Positions 43,054 to 52,256 of a DNA stretch of 64,000 bases are shown in pieces. Source of the stretch: Centipeda periodontii DSM 2778 (lineage in GTDB: Bacteria > Bacillota > Negativicutes > Selenomonadales > Selenomonadaceae); the NCBI RefSeq assembly GCF_000213975.1, contig NZ_GL892076.1, positions 697,625 through 761,624 of the forward strand. The letters run 5' to 3'. The position numbers and the translations under genes are program-made. The number at the start of each line of letters is the position of its first letter. Position 1 is the first letter of the stretch. The notes beneath the pieces were generated by a model. It did not search any database. It had not been told where the DNA came from and worked only from the letters and a program-made list of their open reading frames with translations.

Positions 43054-43461
43054 ATGAAATACGTGTTTACCGATGATTATCTGACGGGGATCGCGTCTGT
43101 AGACGCGCAGCACAGCAAGCTCTTCGATCTGACGAACGAGTGCTATGAGCTTGTGATGGAGAGTGCGGCGGACGATAAGTACGACAAGATCGTTGCGATC
43201 TTGGAGGAGCTCGCTGACTATGCCGCCACGCATTTTGCACACGAAGAGGCGTATGCGGAGCGTGTGGGCGATCCGCATCGGTTCAGCCATCGTGCACTGC
43301 ACTTGCGCTTTATGAAGAAGGTTGGTGAGATCGATCTTGAGAAGGTCGATGAGAACCAGCAGGAATATCTGCTGAACATCCTCGACTTTCTCGCGCGCTG
43401 GCTCTTCGATCACATCAAGGGGCGGGATTGCAAACTGCCGCACCCAAACGCCGTACAGTAG
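43054..43461 (+). CDS. Bacteriohemerythrin
   Basis: 135 residues, the family norm. Complete ligand set: H20, H60, E64, H79, H83, H120, D125. It is closely related to the protein at 42479 (shared YLTGI...D, NECYELVM, HFAHEE, DENQQEYL) without its Lys-rich tail. It is 77 bases downstream and ends at a terminator. Confidence 0.93.
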   Translation: MKYVFTDDYLTGIASVDAQHSKLFDLTNECYELVMESAADDKYDKIVAILEELADYAATHFAHEEAYAERVGDPHRFSHRALHLRFMKKVGEIDLEKVDENQQEYLLNILDFLARWLFDHIKGRDCKLPHPNAVQ

Positions 43462-43466
43462 GCGCA

Positions 43467-43504
43467 CAAAAACACCCCGCAATGAGCAGTTGCGGGGTGT
43501 TTTT
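43467..43504 (+). terminator. Terminator of the hemerythrin operon
   Basis: AAAACACCCCGCAA pairs with TTGCGGGGTGTTTTT around a 7-base loop. Confidence 0.94.
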
Positions 43505-43509
43505 GCTGT

Positions 43510-43709
43510 GTATTATATTTTAGGAGAGCTCTGGAAACCATATCCGTTTCGCGGGTTATGGTCTCAAACGAAAGCCTGTAGATAATATAGCATATAAGAG
43601 AATGAAATTCAATAGCATAGAAGGAAAAAGATGGTATATTAATTTTATATCGCTGAAATAAAAAAATGTTATTTTTGCATAAAAAATGAAAAAATAGGAG
43701 AAAAGAACT
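43510..43709 (+). other. A/T-rich leader region with possible RNA structure
   Basis: ACCATA / TATGGT (about 43539-43563) encloses CCG-TTTCG-CGG, followed by CAAACGAAAGCCTG; the rest to 43709 is A/T-rich. It has some likeness to GEMM-type riboswitch joints, but the second half of that fold is missing. No gene is seen. Confidence 0.3.
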
Positions 43710-43808
43710 ATGTTCAAGGCAGGTGTTTTTTCCTATAATAAATATGGGACAAAGGAAATGTCTCAAGATCGGTCGTGTGCAGCTGCACATGATCAAAAAT
43801 ACTCATAA
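43710..43808 (+). CDS. 32-residue small ORF
   Basis: MFKAGVFSYNKYGTKE followed by MSQDRSCAAAHDQKYS; no known family. AGGAG lies 8 bases before ATG, and the gap to the next start is 18 bases, so it could be translated as the first gene of the operon. It has one Cys and no signal peptide. Confidence 0.4.
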   Translation: MFKAGVFSYNKYGTKEMSQDRSCAAAHDQKYS

Positions 43809-43826
43809 GGAAATGAGGTGGCTGTA

Positions 43827-44162
43827 ATGGCAGTCATATCACTTGCATCGGTGCTGGACAATCCGGCAAGACGGATCCCGGTCAATGCAATGGTGCGTGC
43901 GGCGGCGGCATATCCCGCGAAGGACGACGAGCTCCTTGAGGGAATGCGTGCACAGCGGCTCGCCTATCGCGAGGAGATCAGGCAGTTGCACCGCATGGAC
44001 AGTGAAGCGTACGAGGTTGACATCCGGGCACTTGCACGTTCGCTGCGCACGTTGGAAGAGGATATCCACGTGGACGCAACGCGTGAGTTGTTTGGAGATC
44101 CGTACGTGGTCGAGCTGCAGGGCATGCGTCCTGCGACCGATGCCGAAGCGGCATCGGCGTAG
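43827..44162 (+). CDS. Protein of unknown function, 111 residues
   Basis: Family not recognised. Apart from a short N-terminal stretch it is helical and charged (DELLEGMRAQRLAYREEIRQ, then ALARSLRTLEEDIHVDATRE), probably coiled coil. GAGGTGG precedes ATG 43827; GTG 43818 is an alternative that overlaps that site. It ends at a strong terminator. Confidence 0.65.
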   Translation: MAVISLASVLDNPARRIPVNAMVRAAAAYPAKDDELLEGMRAQRLAYREEIRQLHRMDSEAYEVDIRALARSLRTLEEDIHVDATRELFGDPYVVELQGMRPATDAEAASA

Positions 44163-44213
44163 TCCTTCTCATTCGGAGGGAATCGATCTGGAAAATTGCA
44201 TAGAACTGCAAGC

Positions 44214-44270
44214 AAAAACCGCAGGAATCTGAGTCGGTGTAATATCCGATCAGATTCTTGCGGTTTTTTG
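44214..44270 (+). terminator. Terminator of the 111-residue gene
   Basis: AAAACCGCAGGAATCTGA pairs with TCAGATTCTTGCGGTTTTTT-like arm around an 18-base loop, one bulge. Confidence 0.88.
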
Positions 44271-44369
44271 TGTGAAATGATGTGGAGAGAATGCATTGCG
44301 ATTCTCTCCGCTGTGCACGCGATCCCTTGTGAAACGCTGTCTTCGCGAGAGCACGTACCACAGAAGCTG

Positions 44370-47300
44370 TCAGCGTTTGATCTGCTCCAGGATGAACGGA
44401 TCCTTGATCTTGCCGTCCTCTGCAAAGAGGATGATCTTCGACACGATCTCCGCCGTCTTCGGATCCTCGTCGAGGAACGGCAGGAAGAGCCGCCCGCGAT
44501 GCTGGCTGTGGACGGGCAGCACGTTTATCATCGCGCCCGCCTTCTGCTGCACGACACCGCTGCCGAGGTGGACGGTGTAGTCGCCGCGCTTGCCGTGGAT
44601 GTGTGCGTGCGAACCTTCGAGCCGTACGTTCGTGAGATGAAAGAGCGGGAGGCTGTACTGCACGATGGCGCGGCGCATCTCGACGGTCGAGTGGCTTGCC
44701 TCGGGATCGACGCCGCCGACGTGCGCGACGGAGACGACGAGATCGACATCGCGCATGACCTCAGTAAAGATAAGGTCGGGCACATCATCAATGAGCAGTT
44801 TCTTGAATGTCTTGCGGTCGAAGAAGTCCACCCATTCGAGCGTGGGCGCCTCGATGTCGGCTGGGGAAAACCAGTCGGCAAGCGCGTAGATGCGCGCGAT
44901 GATGTTCGCCTTGTAGTAGACACGCTGCAAGCCCTCCGTGCCATCGACGACCCAGCGGCGCGTCTTGAGGAGCGCGACGGTCTTCGCGGGCTGGATCTGG
45001 TGCCCCGCATAGCGACGGCTCGTCTCCTTGCCGTGCTCGTCCGCCGTCTTGACATAGAGCTCGCGGAACACCTGCTTGAACGGCTGCTGGATGCCCTTTT
45101 CAAAGAGATACTTCTGATATGCCGCCCATGTGTCGCTCTCATAGAGATCGAGCGCGTGGGCGATTTTCAGCTCCGCGTCGACCGCAACCTCGGTGTGCGT
45201 GCCGTCGGGGGCAACGAGTGCACCGTCCTCGTAAAAGCCGAGTGCCGTGTCCGATTTGAAGACGAGTACACGCAAGAGAGGAGCGATGACGGGGTTGTGC
45301 TCCATGACGTTTGCGATCTCGCGGGCGAGGAGCGGCGTGCCGTCCTCCATCATCTCTTCGAGCATCTTCCGCGCACGGCGGTACTGCTCCCGCAGGTTCT
45401 TCTCCGCTTCCTTCAGCTCGAGAACGTCGGCGTTCTTTTTGAGCTTTGCGGGGATGGATTTCAGCGGTTTTCCGCCCTTGGTGCAGGAGAGGGAGACGGC
45501 GCCGTCCTCTGCGACGGAGAGCCACAGCTCGACCCCATCGACATCCTTCGGGGTGAAATGGGCGGCGTGCGCCTTAATGAGCTCTGTCTCTGCCGTCCAT
45601 ACGAGGCGTGTCACATCGTCAAAACCGCAGGCACGCGCGAGGTTCGAGAGGGCGATCTCGACCGCCTTGCTCTCGCTCGCGCGCCGCTGTGCACCGAACT
45701 GACGGCTCTCCTTGAGGAAGTTTTGCAGGAATACGTAGCGTGCGAGCATGTCCTTCTCGCGTGCGCGTTTCAGCGGGATCAGCCCGCAACACAGGACGAG
45801 ATCTTTGTTGCGCTTTGCCGCGATTTCCTTCTCCACGTCCGCAAGTTTCATCACGCCGCGCACGGCGTCGGCGAATTTGCGCGCCCGCGCATGTTTCGCG
45901 CCGTCGGAGATGTATTTCGCACTCTCGTAGAGGAGGTCGAAATGCGCCTTGCCGAGTTCTTTGTATGCTGCGTTGAACCAGTCGATGTCGAACGCGCCCT
46001 CCTTCAGATCCTCGATGGGGATGGGCGTGTACTTTGCGATCATGCTCTCGCGATCCTTCGGGATGTCGCTCATGTGCGCTTGGAAGTAATAGCAGCCGCT
46101 CGCCATGCCGCGCCAGCCGAGGTGCGCCTCGATGAGCGGAATCCACTGCGGCGCGTACATTGCAACTTCGACAAGACGCTGCTCCGTGATGCCCGTCCCT
46201 GCAAGCGCCGCCTTCAGGTCTGCCGCCGTCTCGTCCGCACGCGGATACGAGACTTTCAGCAAATGACTCAGCGTCGATGCCTTTGCCTCGTTCGTCCCGT
46301 AGTACCAGCTGCCACGGTCGAGTTTCAGCGCACCGAGCGCCTGTAGGATGCGCACGAGCGTCGGGATGCCCTCGACGCGGAGGATGCTGCGCACGGCGGC
46401 GGAGTGGCGTGCGGGCGTGTCGCCGCGCCGCAGTTCTGCCGTGACGATGCAGTCGATGACCCGCTGCCCCTCCTCTTTGACAAAGGAAAGCACGTCCTCT
46501 GTCTGCGCCCCTCTAAATTCGGGATCACTTGGGTTTGGCAGTTTGCCGCTGCGATAGCGTTCGAGTACCTGCACGCGATTCGTTTCCACTGCTTTTTGTT
46601 TGCGTGCAGCATCCTCGCTCATCCCGTCCGCCTGCGTGCCGAGGAGCATCTTGTAGAATGCGTCCTTCTTCACCATGCCGAGGATCTGCGCCTGTGCGTG
46701 CTCGATCATGCCGACAAGCCCCGCCTCCGGCTCCTGCTCCGTACGGAGAAGATGCGCCTCGGTGCGCTCCGTCATGCGCAGCCGCAGGGCGTAGGACTGG
46801 GTGAACTCCGCCGCACCCTGATAGAGCCGCGCACCGTGCAGGGCGGTCTGCATGAGCGCAGTATGGTGCATGATCTGGCGCGTGTTCCCTGTGCGCCACT
46901 GATTCTTGTACTCCACGAGAAAGAGTTTTTCATCAAAGCCGTCGTAGGCGCGGCTCATGAGGAGCAGCCCTGCGGCAAAGACGAACGGGCGGTTCTCCTC
47001 GGCGTGCGTTTCATAGAGCACGCGGATGACGTTTTTCCCCGTCTGCCGTCCGACGTACCCCTCGCCGAAGTAACTCAGCTTCTGCGCGGCGAGGGCGGCG
47101 GGGAACGCCGTCCAGTCCCGCTCAGTCATGCGCGTCAGACCCTCGGTAAAGAATGCGTCCTCCGCCTTCGGCATACCGATTGCAATGGCGAGCTGATAGA
47201 GCGTGGGGAAGTCCACGATTTCCTGCGCGTAAAACTCCTCCCAGACGTCGGCGAGCGGATAGCGCCCGATATGCTCGGGTGCGTCCTTCGCGTGCTTTGC

Positions 47301-49538
47301 GTCTGCGCGTTCGTAAAAGCCCGCCGCAAGCGTCGTCTCCTCTCTGCCGATCCAGCGTGCCTTGTACTCGTAGTCCTCGTGCTTCGCATAGAGCGCGTTC
47401 AGCTTCGTGACGATGGCAAGCAGTTCCTCGTCCGTGCGCGGAAATATGTCTTTGAGCGTGAGCGTGTTGACGACGCGGACGCTATTTGTCTCAGGATCAA
47501 AGCCGCCCGCCGCGCGCTCTTCCTGTGCGCCCGTGAGACGGTTCAGCAGACGGCGGATGCCGCCCGCTTTCTCCGCATACTGAATCTCGATGGTAAAGTC
47601 CGGCGTGTATGCCGCATCGTACAGTTCCTGCTCCTGTGCATCCGCCATCGTATTGCTCGACAGCTCGTCGATCAGCACCTGTTCGTCCGAGGTGGGCGAC
47701 TTGATCCCGTGCGCGAGGGAGAGCAGCTCCTCCGGTGTGAGGCGCCCGTCCGCTTTGCAGCGCAGGAGGAGGTCAAGCGCGCCGAGACGCTTCATCACGT
47801 CCTTCTGTGCGAGGAGATCTGCCATCGTCGCGCACAGCGGCGTATCCTCCTGCGTGTAGAGGAGGTCGAGCACCGTACGGCGCATCGCTGCATTTTTCAG
47901 CCGCAGCAGGGCGGCGATCTCTGCGCGATGGCGCGGCACGAAGTCGGTGCCTGCCTCCTCTGCCGCTGCCGCTGTGGGATTTTTGCGGATGATCTCTGCC
48001 GCCGTCTCGGGGGCTTGGCGCAGGAGGTCGATGAGCGCCTTCTCCTGCACGGCACTCAGCGGCGCTTTGAGCAGAAGCGGCGCAGCCCGCTGTCCCGTGT
48101 AGCAGGCGGGGAGGATGGGCGCGACGCGATCCGTCAGCGCAGTGCCGGCACAGAGGGCGGCGAGCACCATCGCATTGGACAGCGCTTCCTTTGTCAGCGT
48201 CACATCGTACCACGGGAAGATGCATGCAGGGTACTTCTCCTCCGTGTGCTTCATCCGTGCGCGGGCGCGTTCACAGAGGCCGAAGAAACGCGTGGCCTCC
48301 TCTGCGTCTGCGAAATACGTCGTTGCATCGAACTGCTTGACGAAGTCGTCGAGCCCCCGCAGGATGTAGAAATCGCCCGTCACATAGGACAGATAGCAGG
48401 CGATTTTCTTCATGTCCGCCGCACTGAGCTCCGCATCTGTGATGCCAAGGAGCACGCGCTTTGCAATGCGCCGCTCGTATGCGCCGTCCTGCAGGGCGTG
48501 CAGGAAGTATGAGACGAGCAGAACGGAGTGCGGCCGCCCCTCCGCGATGATCGCCTCCATGCCGGCGATGAGTTCCGTGAGGTCGTGCACGCCCTTGCTC
48601 CACAGACCGACCATCGCCTCGACATTGTCCTCACTGCGAAGGAGTGTGTCCGCCTCCGCAGGGTCGCGCAGCACGCGCATCATGAGCGCGAGGAGCTTCT
48701 TGTCCACGCGCTCGCTGTCCGTGCCGATGCCGATGGTCGTCGCGATGGCGCGTCGTATGGACGAGAAGCGGATGAGGTTGTGCTCCTCGATCAGCCCCAT
48801 CATGTAGACGAAGTGTTCCTGCCGCCCGCAGTCCATCGTCTCGCAGATCGCCTGCCGCAGTCCCTCCTGTAATTTGCCCGCGAGCAGGAGCTTGCCGACA
48901 AGTTCCACGAGTTCGGTACTCTGTGACTTGAAGATGGCGCGGAAAATATCGTAGGTGAGGACATTCGTGTTGTTCTCACTGAGGAGCATATCGCGGATGA
49001 TGGCGACGGTCTCCGCATCCCCACGGTCGATCCATACGGCGATCTGCTCGGGCGGGAGGAAGCTGCTGCCGTACCTCTCCACATCGTACTCCCTGCGTAG
49101 GAGCTGCAGGAAGTTCTTCCCTAAGGCGTACTCGCGCACAAGCTGCTCGACCAGATTCCAAATGCGACTGACGTGCTGATGGTAGTCGCGCGAGCGGACG
49201 AGACGACGATAGTAGCGGTTCGTATAGGGATAGGCGGCGAGGTTGTGCGCCATAGCGACGAGATCCCTGCGCAGCTCCGCGCCCATCATGAGATCAAAGG
49301 CGGGATACAGCGCGGGCGGCAGCACGTCATCGTCCACCGTGCAGACCTTGCCCTTCTTGTTGCGGCGAAAGTTTGCCACGCCGATGTCCCAGTCGTAGTC
49401 AGGCTCTCCCTTCTCGTCCGTACGGAAAAAAAGGAAATTGAGCAGCTTTTGGCTCTGCGGGTTCAGCGCATCAAACCCTGCCTTCAGCCGCTCGATATAG
49501 CGTGTCATTTCCTCGTCGCGCAGATAGTAGCTGATCAT
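44370..49538 (-). CDS. Giant DUF5724/DUF4132 protein
   Basis: 1,722 residues. The N-terminal two thirds are helical, repeat-like (DUF5724), and the C-terminal third (about 1,450-1,720; RRWVVDGTEGLQRVYYKANI and MRDVDLVVSVAHVGG in parts) is DUF4132, found in MolR-like and conflict-system proteins. There are no signal peptide and no membrane helices. ATG 49538 follows AGGAGGAATACG, and the upstream Met at 49568 has none. It is downstream of a small gene (10 bases apart). DUF4132 proteins often sit in MoxR/vWA-type gene sets; no AAA or vWA gene is next to it here. Function unknown. Confidence 0.88.
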   Translation of the reverse strand: MISYYLRDEEMTRYIERLKAGFDALNPQSQKLLNFLFFRTDEKGEPDYDWDIGVANFRRNKKGKVCTVDDDVLPPALYPAFDLMMGAELRRDLVAMAHNLAAYPYTNRYYRRLVRSRDYHQHVSRIWNLVEQLVREYALGKNFLQLLRREYDVERYGSSFLPPEQIAVWIDRGDAETVAIIRDMLLSENNTNVLTYDIFRAIFKSQSTELVELVGKLLLAGKLQEGLRQAICETMDCGRQEHFVYMMGLIEEHNLIRFSSIRRAIATTIGIGTDSERVDKKLLALMMRVLRDPAEADTLLRSEDNVEAMVGLWSKGVHDLTELIAGMEAIIAEGRPHSVLLVSYFLHALQDGAYERRIAKRVLLGITDAELSAADMKKIACYLSYVTGDFYILRGLDDFVKQFDATTYFADAEEATRFFGLCERARARMKHTEEKYPACIFPWYDVTLTKEALSNAMVLAALCAGTALTDRVAPILPACYTGQRAAPLLLKAPLSAVQEKALIDLLRQAPETAAEIIRKNPTAAAAEEAGTDFVPRHRAEIAALLRLKNAAMRRTVLDLLYTQEDTPLCATMADLLAQKDVMKRLGALDLLLRCKADGRLTPEELLSLAHGIKSPTSDEQVLIDELSSNTMADAQEQELYDAAYTPDFTIEIQYAEKAGGIRRLLNRLTGAQEERAAGGFDPETNSVRVVNTLTLKDIFPRTDEELLAIVTKLNALYAKHEDYEYKARWIGREETTLAAGFYERADAKHAKDAPEHIGRYPLADVWEEFYAQEIVDFPTLYQLAIAIGMPKAEDAFFTEGLTRMTERDWTAFPAALAAQKLSYFGEGYVGRQTGKNVIRVLYETHAEENRPFVFAAGLLLMSRAYDGFDEKLFLVEYKNQWRTGNTRQIMHHTALMQTALHGARLYQGAAEFTQSYALRLRMTERTEAHLLRTEQEPEAGLVGMIEHAQAQILGMVKKDAFYKMLLGTQADGMSEDAARKQKAVETNRVQVLERYRSGKLPNPSDPEFRGAQTEDVLSFVKEEGQRVIDCIVTAELRRGDTPARHSAAVRSILRVEGIPTLVRILQALGALKLDRGSWYYGTNEAKASTLSHLLKVSYPRADETAADLKAALAGTGITEQRLVEVAMYAPQWIPLIEAHLGWRGMASGCYYFQAHMSDIPKDRESMIAKYTPIPIEDLKEGAFDIDWFNAAYKELGKAHFDLLYESAKYISDGAKHARARKFADAVRGVMKLADVEKEIAAKRNKDLVLCCGLIPLKRAREKDMLARYVFLQNFLKESRQFGAQRRASESKAVEIALSNLARACGFDDVTRLVWTAETELIKAHAAHFTPKDVDGVELWLSVAEDGAVSLSCTKGGKPLKSIPAKLKKNADVLELKEAEKNLREQYRRARKMLEEMMEDGTPLLAREIANVMEHNPVIAPLLRVLVFKSDTALGFYEDGALVAPDGTHTEVAVDAELKIAHALDLYESDTWAAYQKYLFEKGIQQPFKQVFRELYVKTADEHGKETSRRYAGHQIQPAKTVALLKTRRWVVDGTEGLQRVYYKANIIARIYALADWFSPADIEAPTLEWVDFFDRKTFKKLLIDDVPDLIFTEVMRDVDLVVSVAHVGGVDPEASHSTVEMRRAIVQYSLPLFHLTNVRLEGSHAHIHGKRGDYTVHLGSGVVQQKAGAMINVLPVHSQHRGRLFLPFLDEDPKTAEIVSKIILFAEDGKIKDPFILEQIKR

Positions 49539-49548
49539 CGTATTCCTC

Positions 49549-49971
49549 CTACCACATACGTCCTGCAAGCATCGTCAGGCGGACAAAGGTGATCTCGTCG
49601 TTTTCATGGAGCGTGACGGGCGTGTCGCAGGTCTCGCCCGCCTCCTCTCCGTTGATGAAAATCCGATAGATGCCATCCTCGAACGACTGACGCGCGTTCT
49701 CGATCGCCGCCGTCGTGTCCTGCACCTGCCCGTTGTAGTCTGTGCCGAACCCGATCTTGCCGACTGTGGCGGCATCCGCGACCTCCTCGTTCGTCAGATA
49801 GAGGAGCGCCGTCTCGCCCGCCGTCGCCCGTTCGTTGAACCGCGCGACCTCCACCGTGACGAACGCCGCAATCAGCTCGCCGACATCACGCACCTCCCCA
49901 ATCTCGTAGGGGCGCGTCTCAATCGCATTCCTGCGCTTGCCGATGCGCTTTACGTTTACCTGTACCTGCAT
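49549..49971 (-). CDS. 140-residue partner of the DUF4132 gene
   Basis: Family not recognised. Two parts: residues about 1-75 (MQVQVNVKRIGKRRNAIETR ... LIAAFVTVEVARFNERATAG) and a C-terminal beta-rich part (GIYRIFINGEEAGE ... HENDEITFVRLTMLAGRMW) that resembles a beta-grasp ending. AGGAAGCAGCG precedes ATG 49971. It is the first gene of a two-gene operon with the giant protein. Confidence 0.75.
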   Translation of the reverse strand: MQVQVNVKRIGKRRNAIETRPYEIGEVRDVGELIAAFVTVEVARFNERATAGETALLYLTNEEVADAATVGKIGFGTDYNGQVQDTTAAIENARQSFEDGIYRIFINGEEAGETCDTPVTLHENDEITFVRLTMLAGRMW

Positions 49972-49984
49972 ACGCTGCTTCCTT

Positions 49985-51796
49985 TCATTTTGCCGCTGCA
50001 CTGTCCTCATCCGCTAATCGCATAGTGCCGTGAAGTGTTGTGGCATTTTCTTTTGTCATGTGATACTCCTGCGATGCCAAATCGTGCTGCAAATCCGTGC
50101 GTGGCATTCCATCGATCCCCAAAATATCAATCATCACATTGTAGAGCAGGTCGTTTGTCCAATACTCCTGTGCACGCGACTTTAACTGCGCAAATGTCTG
50201 TGGGCGTTCCACCTGAAAATCCTCACTGAACCACATCATGAGCGGTATGCGTGCCATCGGCCATGTAAATTTGCTCGCCTCATGTCCCAGGTTTCGGTCG
50301 GCGTCATCACCGTGATCGGAGAAATAGATCATCCCCTTGAAGTTTGGCAGTGCATGAACGCGCTCGTAAATTTGGGAAAGAATATAGTCGTTGTAGCGTA
50401 CGGAATCATCGTATTCATCCACCGTAGTGCCACGCCCCGAAAAATATGGATTGGGGTAGCGATCCCGATAGGTTCCATGACAGCCCATCAGATGAATGAT
50501 AATCAAGGTGTTTTTCGCACATTGCGTTGGGATCTGCGGGAGCAGGATATCATCATAATGATCCGTATCCGTGCCGACGCCAGAGCGTCCGTTCATCCAT
50601 GCCTGATGCTGTGCCGTGCTCCCAATCTCCGCGACGGGCGTATCCCACGCGCTAAATTTTCTCTGATTGCTGATCCAGTACGTCTCATAGCCGGCCGCGT
50701 TTGCCGCTTCGAGAAGGGAGTAAGCATTTTTTAGCTCCATCTCATTGTATTGATTTTTTTCGCTGAGTGCATATGTCAGCACGGGAACAGTATGGGTATG
50801 ATTGGAGTACGCATTGAAAAAGGTGATGTTTTCATTGTTTTCGCGTTGCCCTTGCAACCACGGTGTCGTCTCTCTGTCATATCCATAGACCTGCATATGA
50901 TTTCGGGTTTCGGATTCGCCGATCACAAGGACAAACACCCCGCCCGAGGAGGTGATGTTTAACCCCTGAAGCTCTTTCAACCGTTCTTCCCGCATCGTGC
51001 GTGCTTCTCTATAGGAATGATAGTCCTGAAGAGCACTCTGCACTTCCACGGCAATGCGAACAGGAAGGTACACCCCCAAATCGCGATTCACAGAGAATAT
51101 TCCGACGATCATAAACACTATCCAAAGAAAACACCAGCATCGACTGGGCATCTCCATATTCATATGCAGGGTGGTGCGCAGTATTTTTACAACACCGATA
51201 AGCGTGGCAAACAGTGCCGACAGACCGCAAAGCCAAAGGAAAATATTTTGGTTTTTCAGATATGCCGCTGATTCGCTGAGATTGGTTTGAAACAGTGTCA
51301 GCACGATGGCGGAGGACAGGACATAGCCGCCGCTTATGACCCAATACCCCCACACCAGAAGAGGCATGAGTGTCGGCACGGTCAATGCTGCATAAGATAA
51401 TCCAGAGACGAATCGCCGGAGCGGTTTCGCGTTGGTGCTACGCGCGGCTCTATAGATCCACGTCCAAAAAAGAAACCATGATGTGCCAAACAGATACGCG
51501 GAGGCAATTTCTCCACCACCGACATTCATTCCGACAAAAAAAGGCAGATACCCCACACTCACGAAGATGGCGACGTAAATCATGAGCATAAGGATATATC
51601 GTTTTGCATATGCTACCATTGGCAGCATGAGTGCTGCCCAGATTCCGAGGTGCAGAAGTCGTCCCCATTCCGTAATTCCTTTGTAGATATCCGGAAGGAC
51701 GATCATCTGAAGAATTGCGCCCAGTGAAACAACAATGAGAACTGGAGTTAGATATAACATCCAGTTGAGACGATGACTTCCCGTCTGTTTTAACAT
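49985..51796 (-). CDS. EptA/CptA-like phosphoethanolamine transferase
   Basis: About 603 residues. N-terminal membrane domain (five or more helices, residues 12-300) and a C-terminal alkaline-phosphatase-fold domain in the periplasm: VIGESETRNHMQVYGY with the nucleophile position, NAYSNHTHTVPVLTYALS, HLMGCHGTYRDRYP and SDHGDD for metals. Such enzymes add phosphoethanolamine to lipid A or core sugars, which fits a diderm cell and may reduce cationic peptide binding. Start uncertain: ATG 51796 has GGAG 12 bases upstream; ATG 51808 and 51817 are also in frame. It is more A/T-rich than its neighbours, a hint of transfer. It ends 13 bases before the 140-residue gene and may be cotranscribed. Confidence 0.88.
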   Translation of the reverse strand: MLKQTGSHRLNWMLYLTPVLIVVSLGAILQMIVLPDIYKGITEWGRLLHLGIWAALMLPMVAYAKRYILMLMIYVAIFVSVGYLPFFVGMNVGGGEIASAYLFGTSWFLFWTWIYRAARSTNAKPLRRFVSGLSYAALTVPTLMPLLVWGYWVISGGYVLSSAIVLTLFQTNLSESAAYLKNQNIFLWLCGLSALFATLIGVVKILRTTLHMNMEMPSRCWCFLWIVFMIVGIFSVNRDLGVYLPVRIAVEVQSALQDYHSYREARTMREERLKELQGLNITSSGGVFVLVIGESETRNHMQVYGYDRETTPWLQGQRENNENITFFNAYSNHTHTVPVLTYALSEKNQYNEMELKNAYSLLEAANAAGYETYWISNQRKFSAWDTPVAEIGSTAQHQAWMNGRSGVGTDTDHYDDILLPQIPTQCAKNTLIIIHLMGCHGTYRDRYPNPYFSGRGTTVDEYDDSVRYNDYILSQIYERVHALPNFKGMIYFSDHGDDADRNLGHEASKFTWPMARIPLMMWFSEDFQVERPQTFAQLKSRAQEYWTNDLLYNVMIDILGIDGMPRTDLQHDLASQEYHMTKENATTLHGTMRLADEDSAAAK

Positions 51797-51893
51797 TGTT
51801 TTCCGCATCTCCTTCATAAGTTGTGGCTTTCTGAGATTTCTTTTACTTTGATAAATATTATATTTTCTGCAAGGATTTCGGTCAAGTAATCTA

Positions 51894-51972
51894 CAGGAAT
51901 CACTGATAAAATATAAGTCTTTTTCATCCGAACGAGGAGATAAAACAGCTATAGAATGTACCGTGGAGGATT
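51894..51972 (-). repeat. Left half of a miniature element, cut by another copy
   Basis: AGGAATCACTGATAAAAT starts a reverse-oriented copy that runs to GTGGAGGATT and ends where the full copy at 51973 begins. Confidence 0.75.
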
Positions 51973-52139
51973 TAGGAAGCACTGATAAATTCAACCACGC
52001 CATCTTGACGCATCTTTTTTGCCCGAACTTTGTCGGCAAATCCTCCACATAGCCCTTGCTATGCGTCCGGTTTGCCTCCTTGTTCGGACGAAAAAATCTA
52101 CGTCAATCTGACGGACTTCATTTTATCAGCGATTCCTTA
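51973..52139 (+). mobile_element. Miniature inverted-repeat element, full copy 4
   Basis: 167 bases, TAGGAAGCACTGATAAA to TTTATCAGCGATTCCTTA. It appears inserted at a TA inside an older copy (51894-51972). Confidence 0.88.
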
Positions 52140-52219
52140 TTGCGTGCTTCTCCTTGCCAAAAGTCCAATAGTAAAACTTAATCGCAAGAATAGTTTTCAA
52201 TTATAAAATTTTACAAAGC

Positions 52220-52235
52220 TGTGATATTGCTCACA
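52220..52235. promoter_or_regulatory. Crp/Fnr-family operator upstream of narG
   Basis: TGTGATATTGCTCACA is a perfect TGTGA-N6-TCACA palindrome. Its centre is 41.5 bases before the start predicted from a -10 TAAAAT at 52257-52262, the class II activator position. An Fnr- or Crp-like protein is inferred to activate narGHJI. Confidence 0.75.
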
Positions 52236-52256
52236 TCCACGCATATACCAATATAG

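Larger units (their letters stand above)
51797..52219. other. Gene-free stretch with nested miniature elements
   Basis: Two repeat copies (listed) fill 51894-52139. The rest is A/T-rich; promoter of the EptA-like gene probably near 51840-51890 but not resolved. Confidence 0.5.

Noticed and set aside
43510-43580. Cyclic di-GMP-I (GEMM) riboswitch
   Set aside because: Only fragments of the conserved joints are present and the second helix is missing; kept as an unclassified structure only.
44196-48512. Two long plus-strand frames (716 and 702 codons) opposite the DUF4132 gene
   Set aside because: Antisense shadows of a GC-rich gene; composition is not protein-like and there are no start signals.
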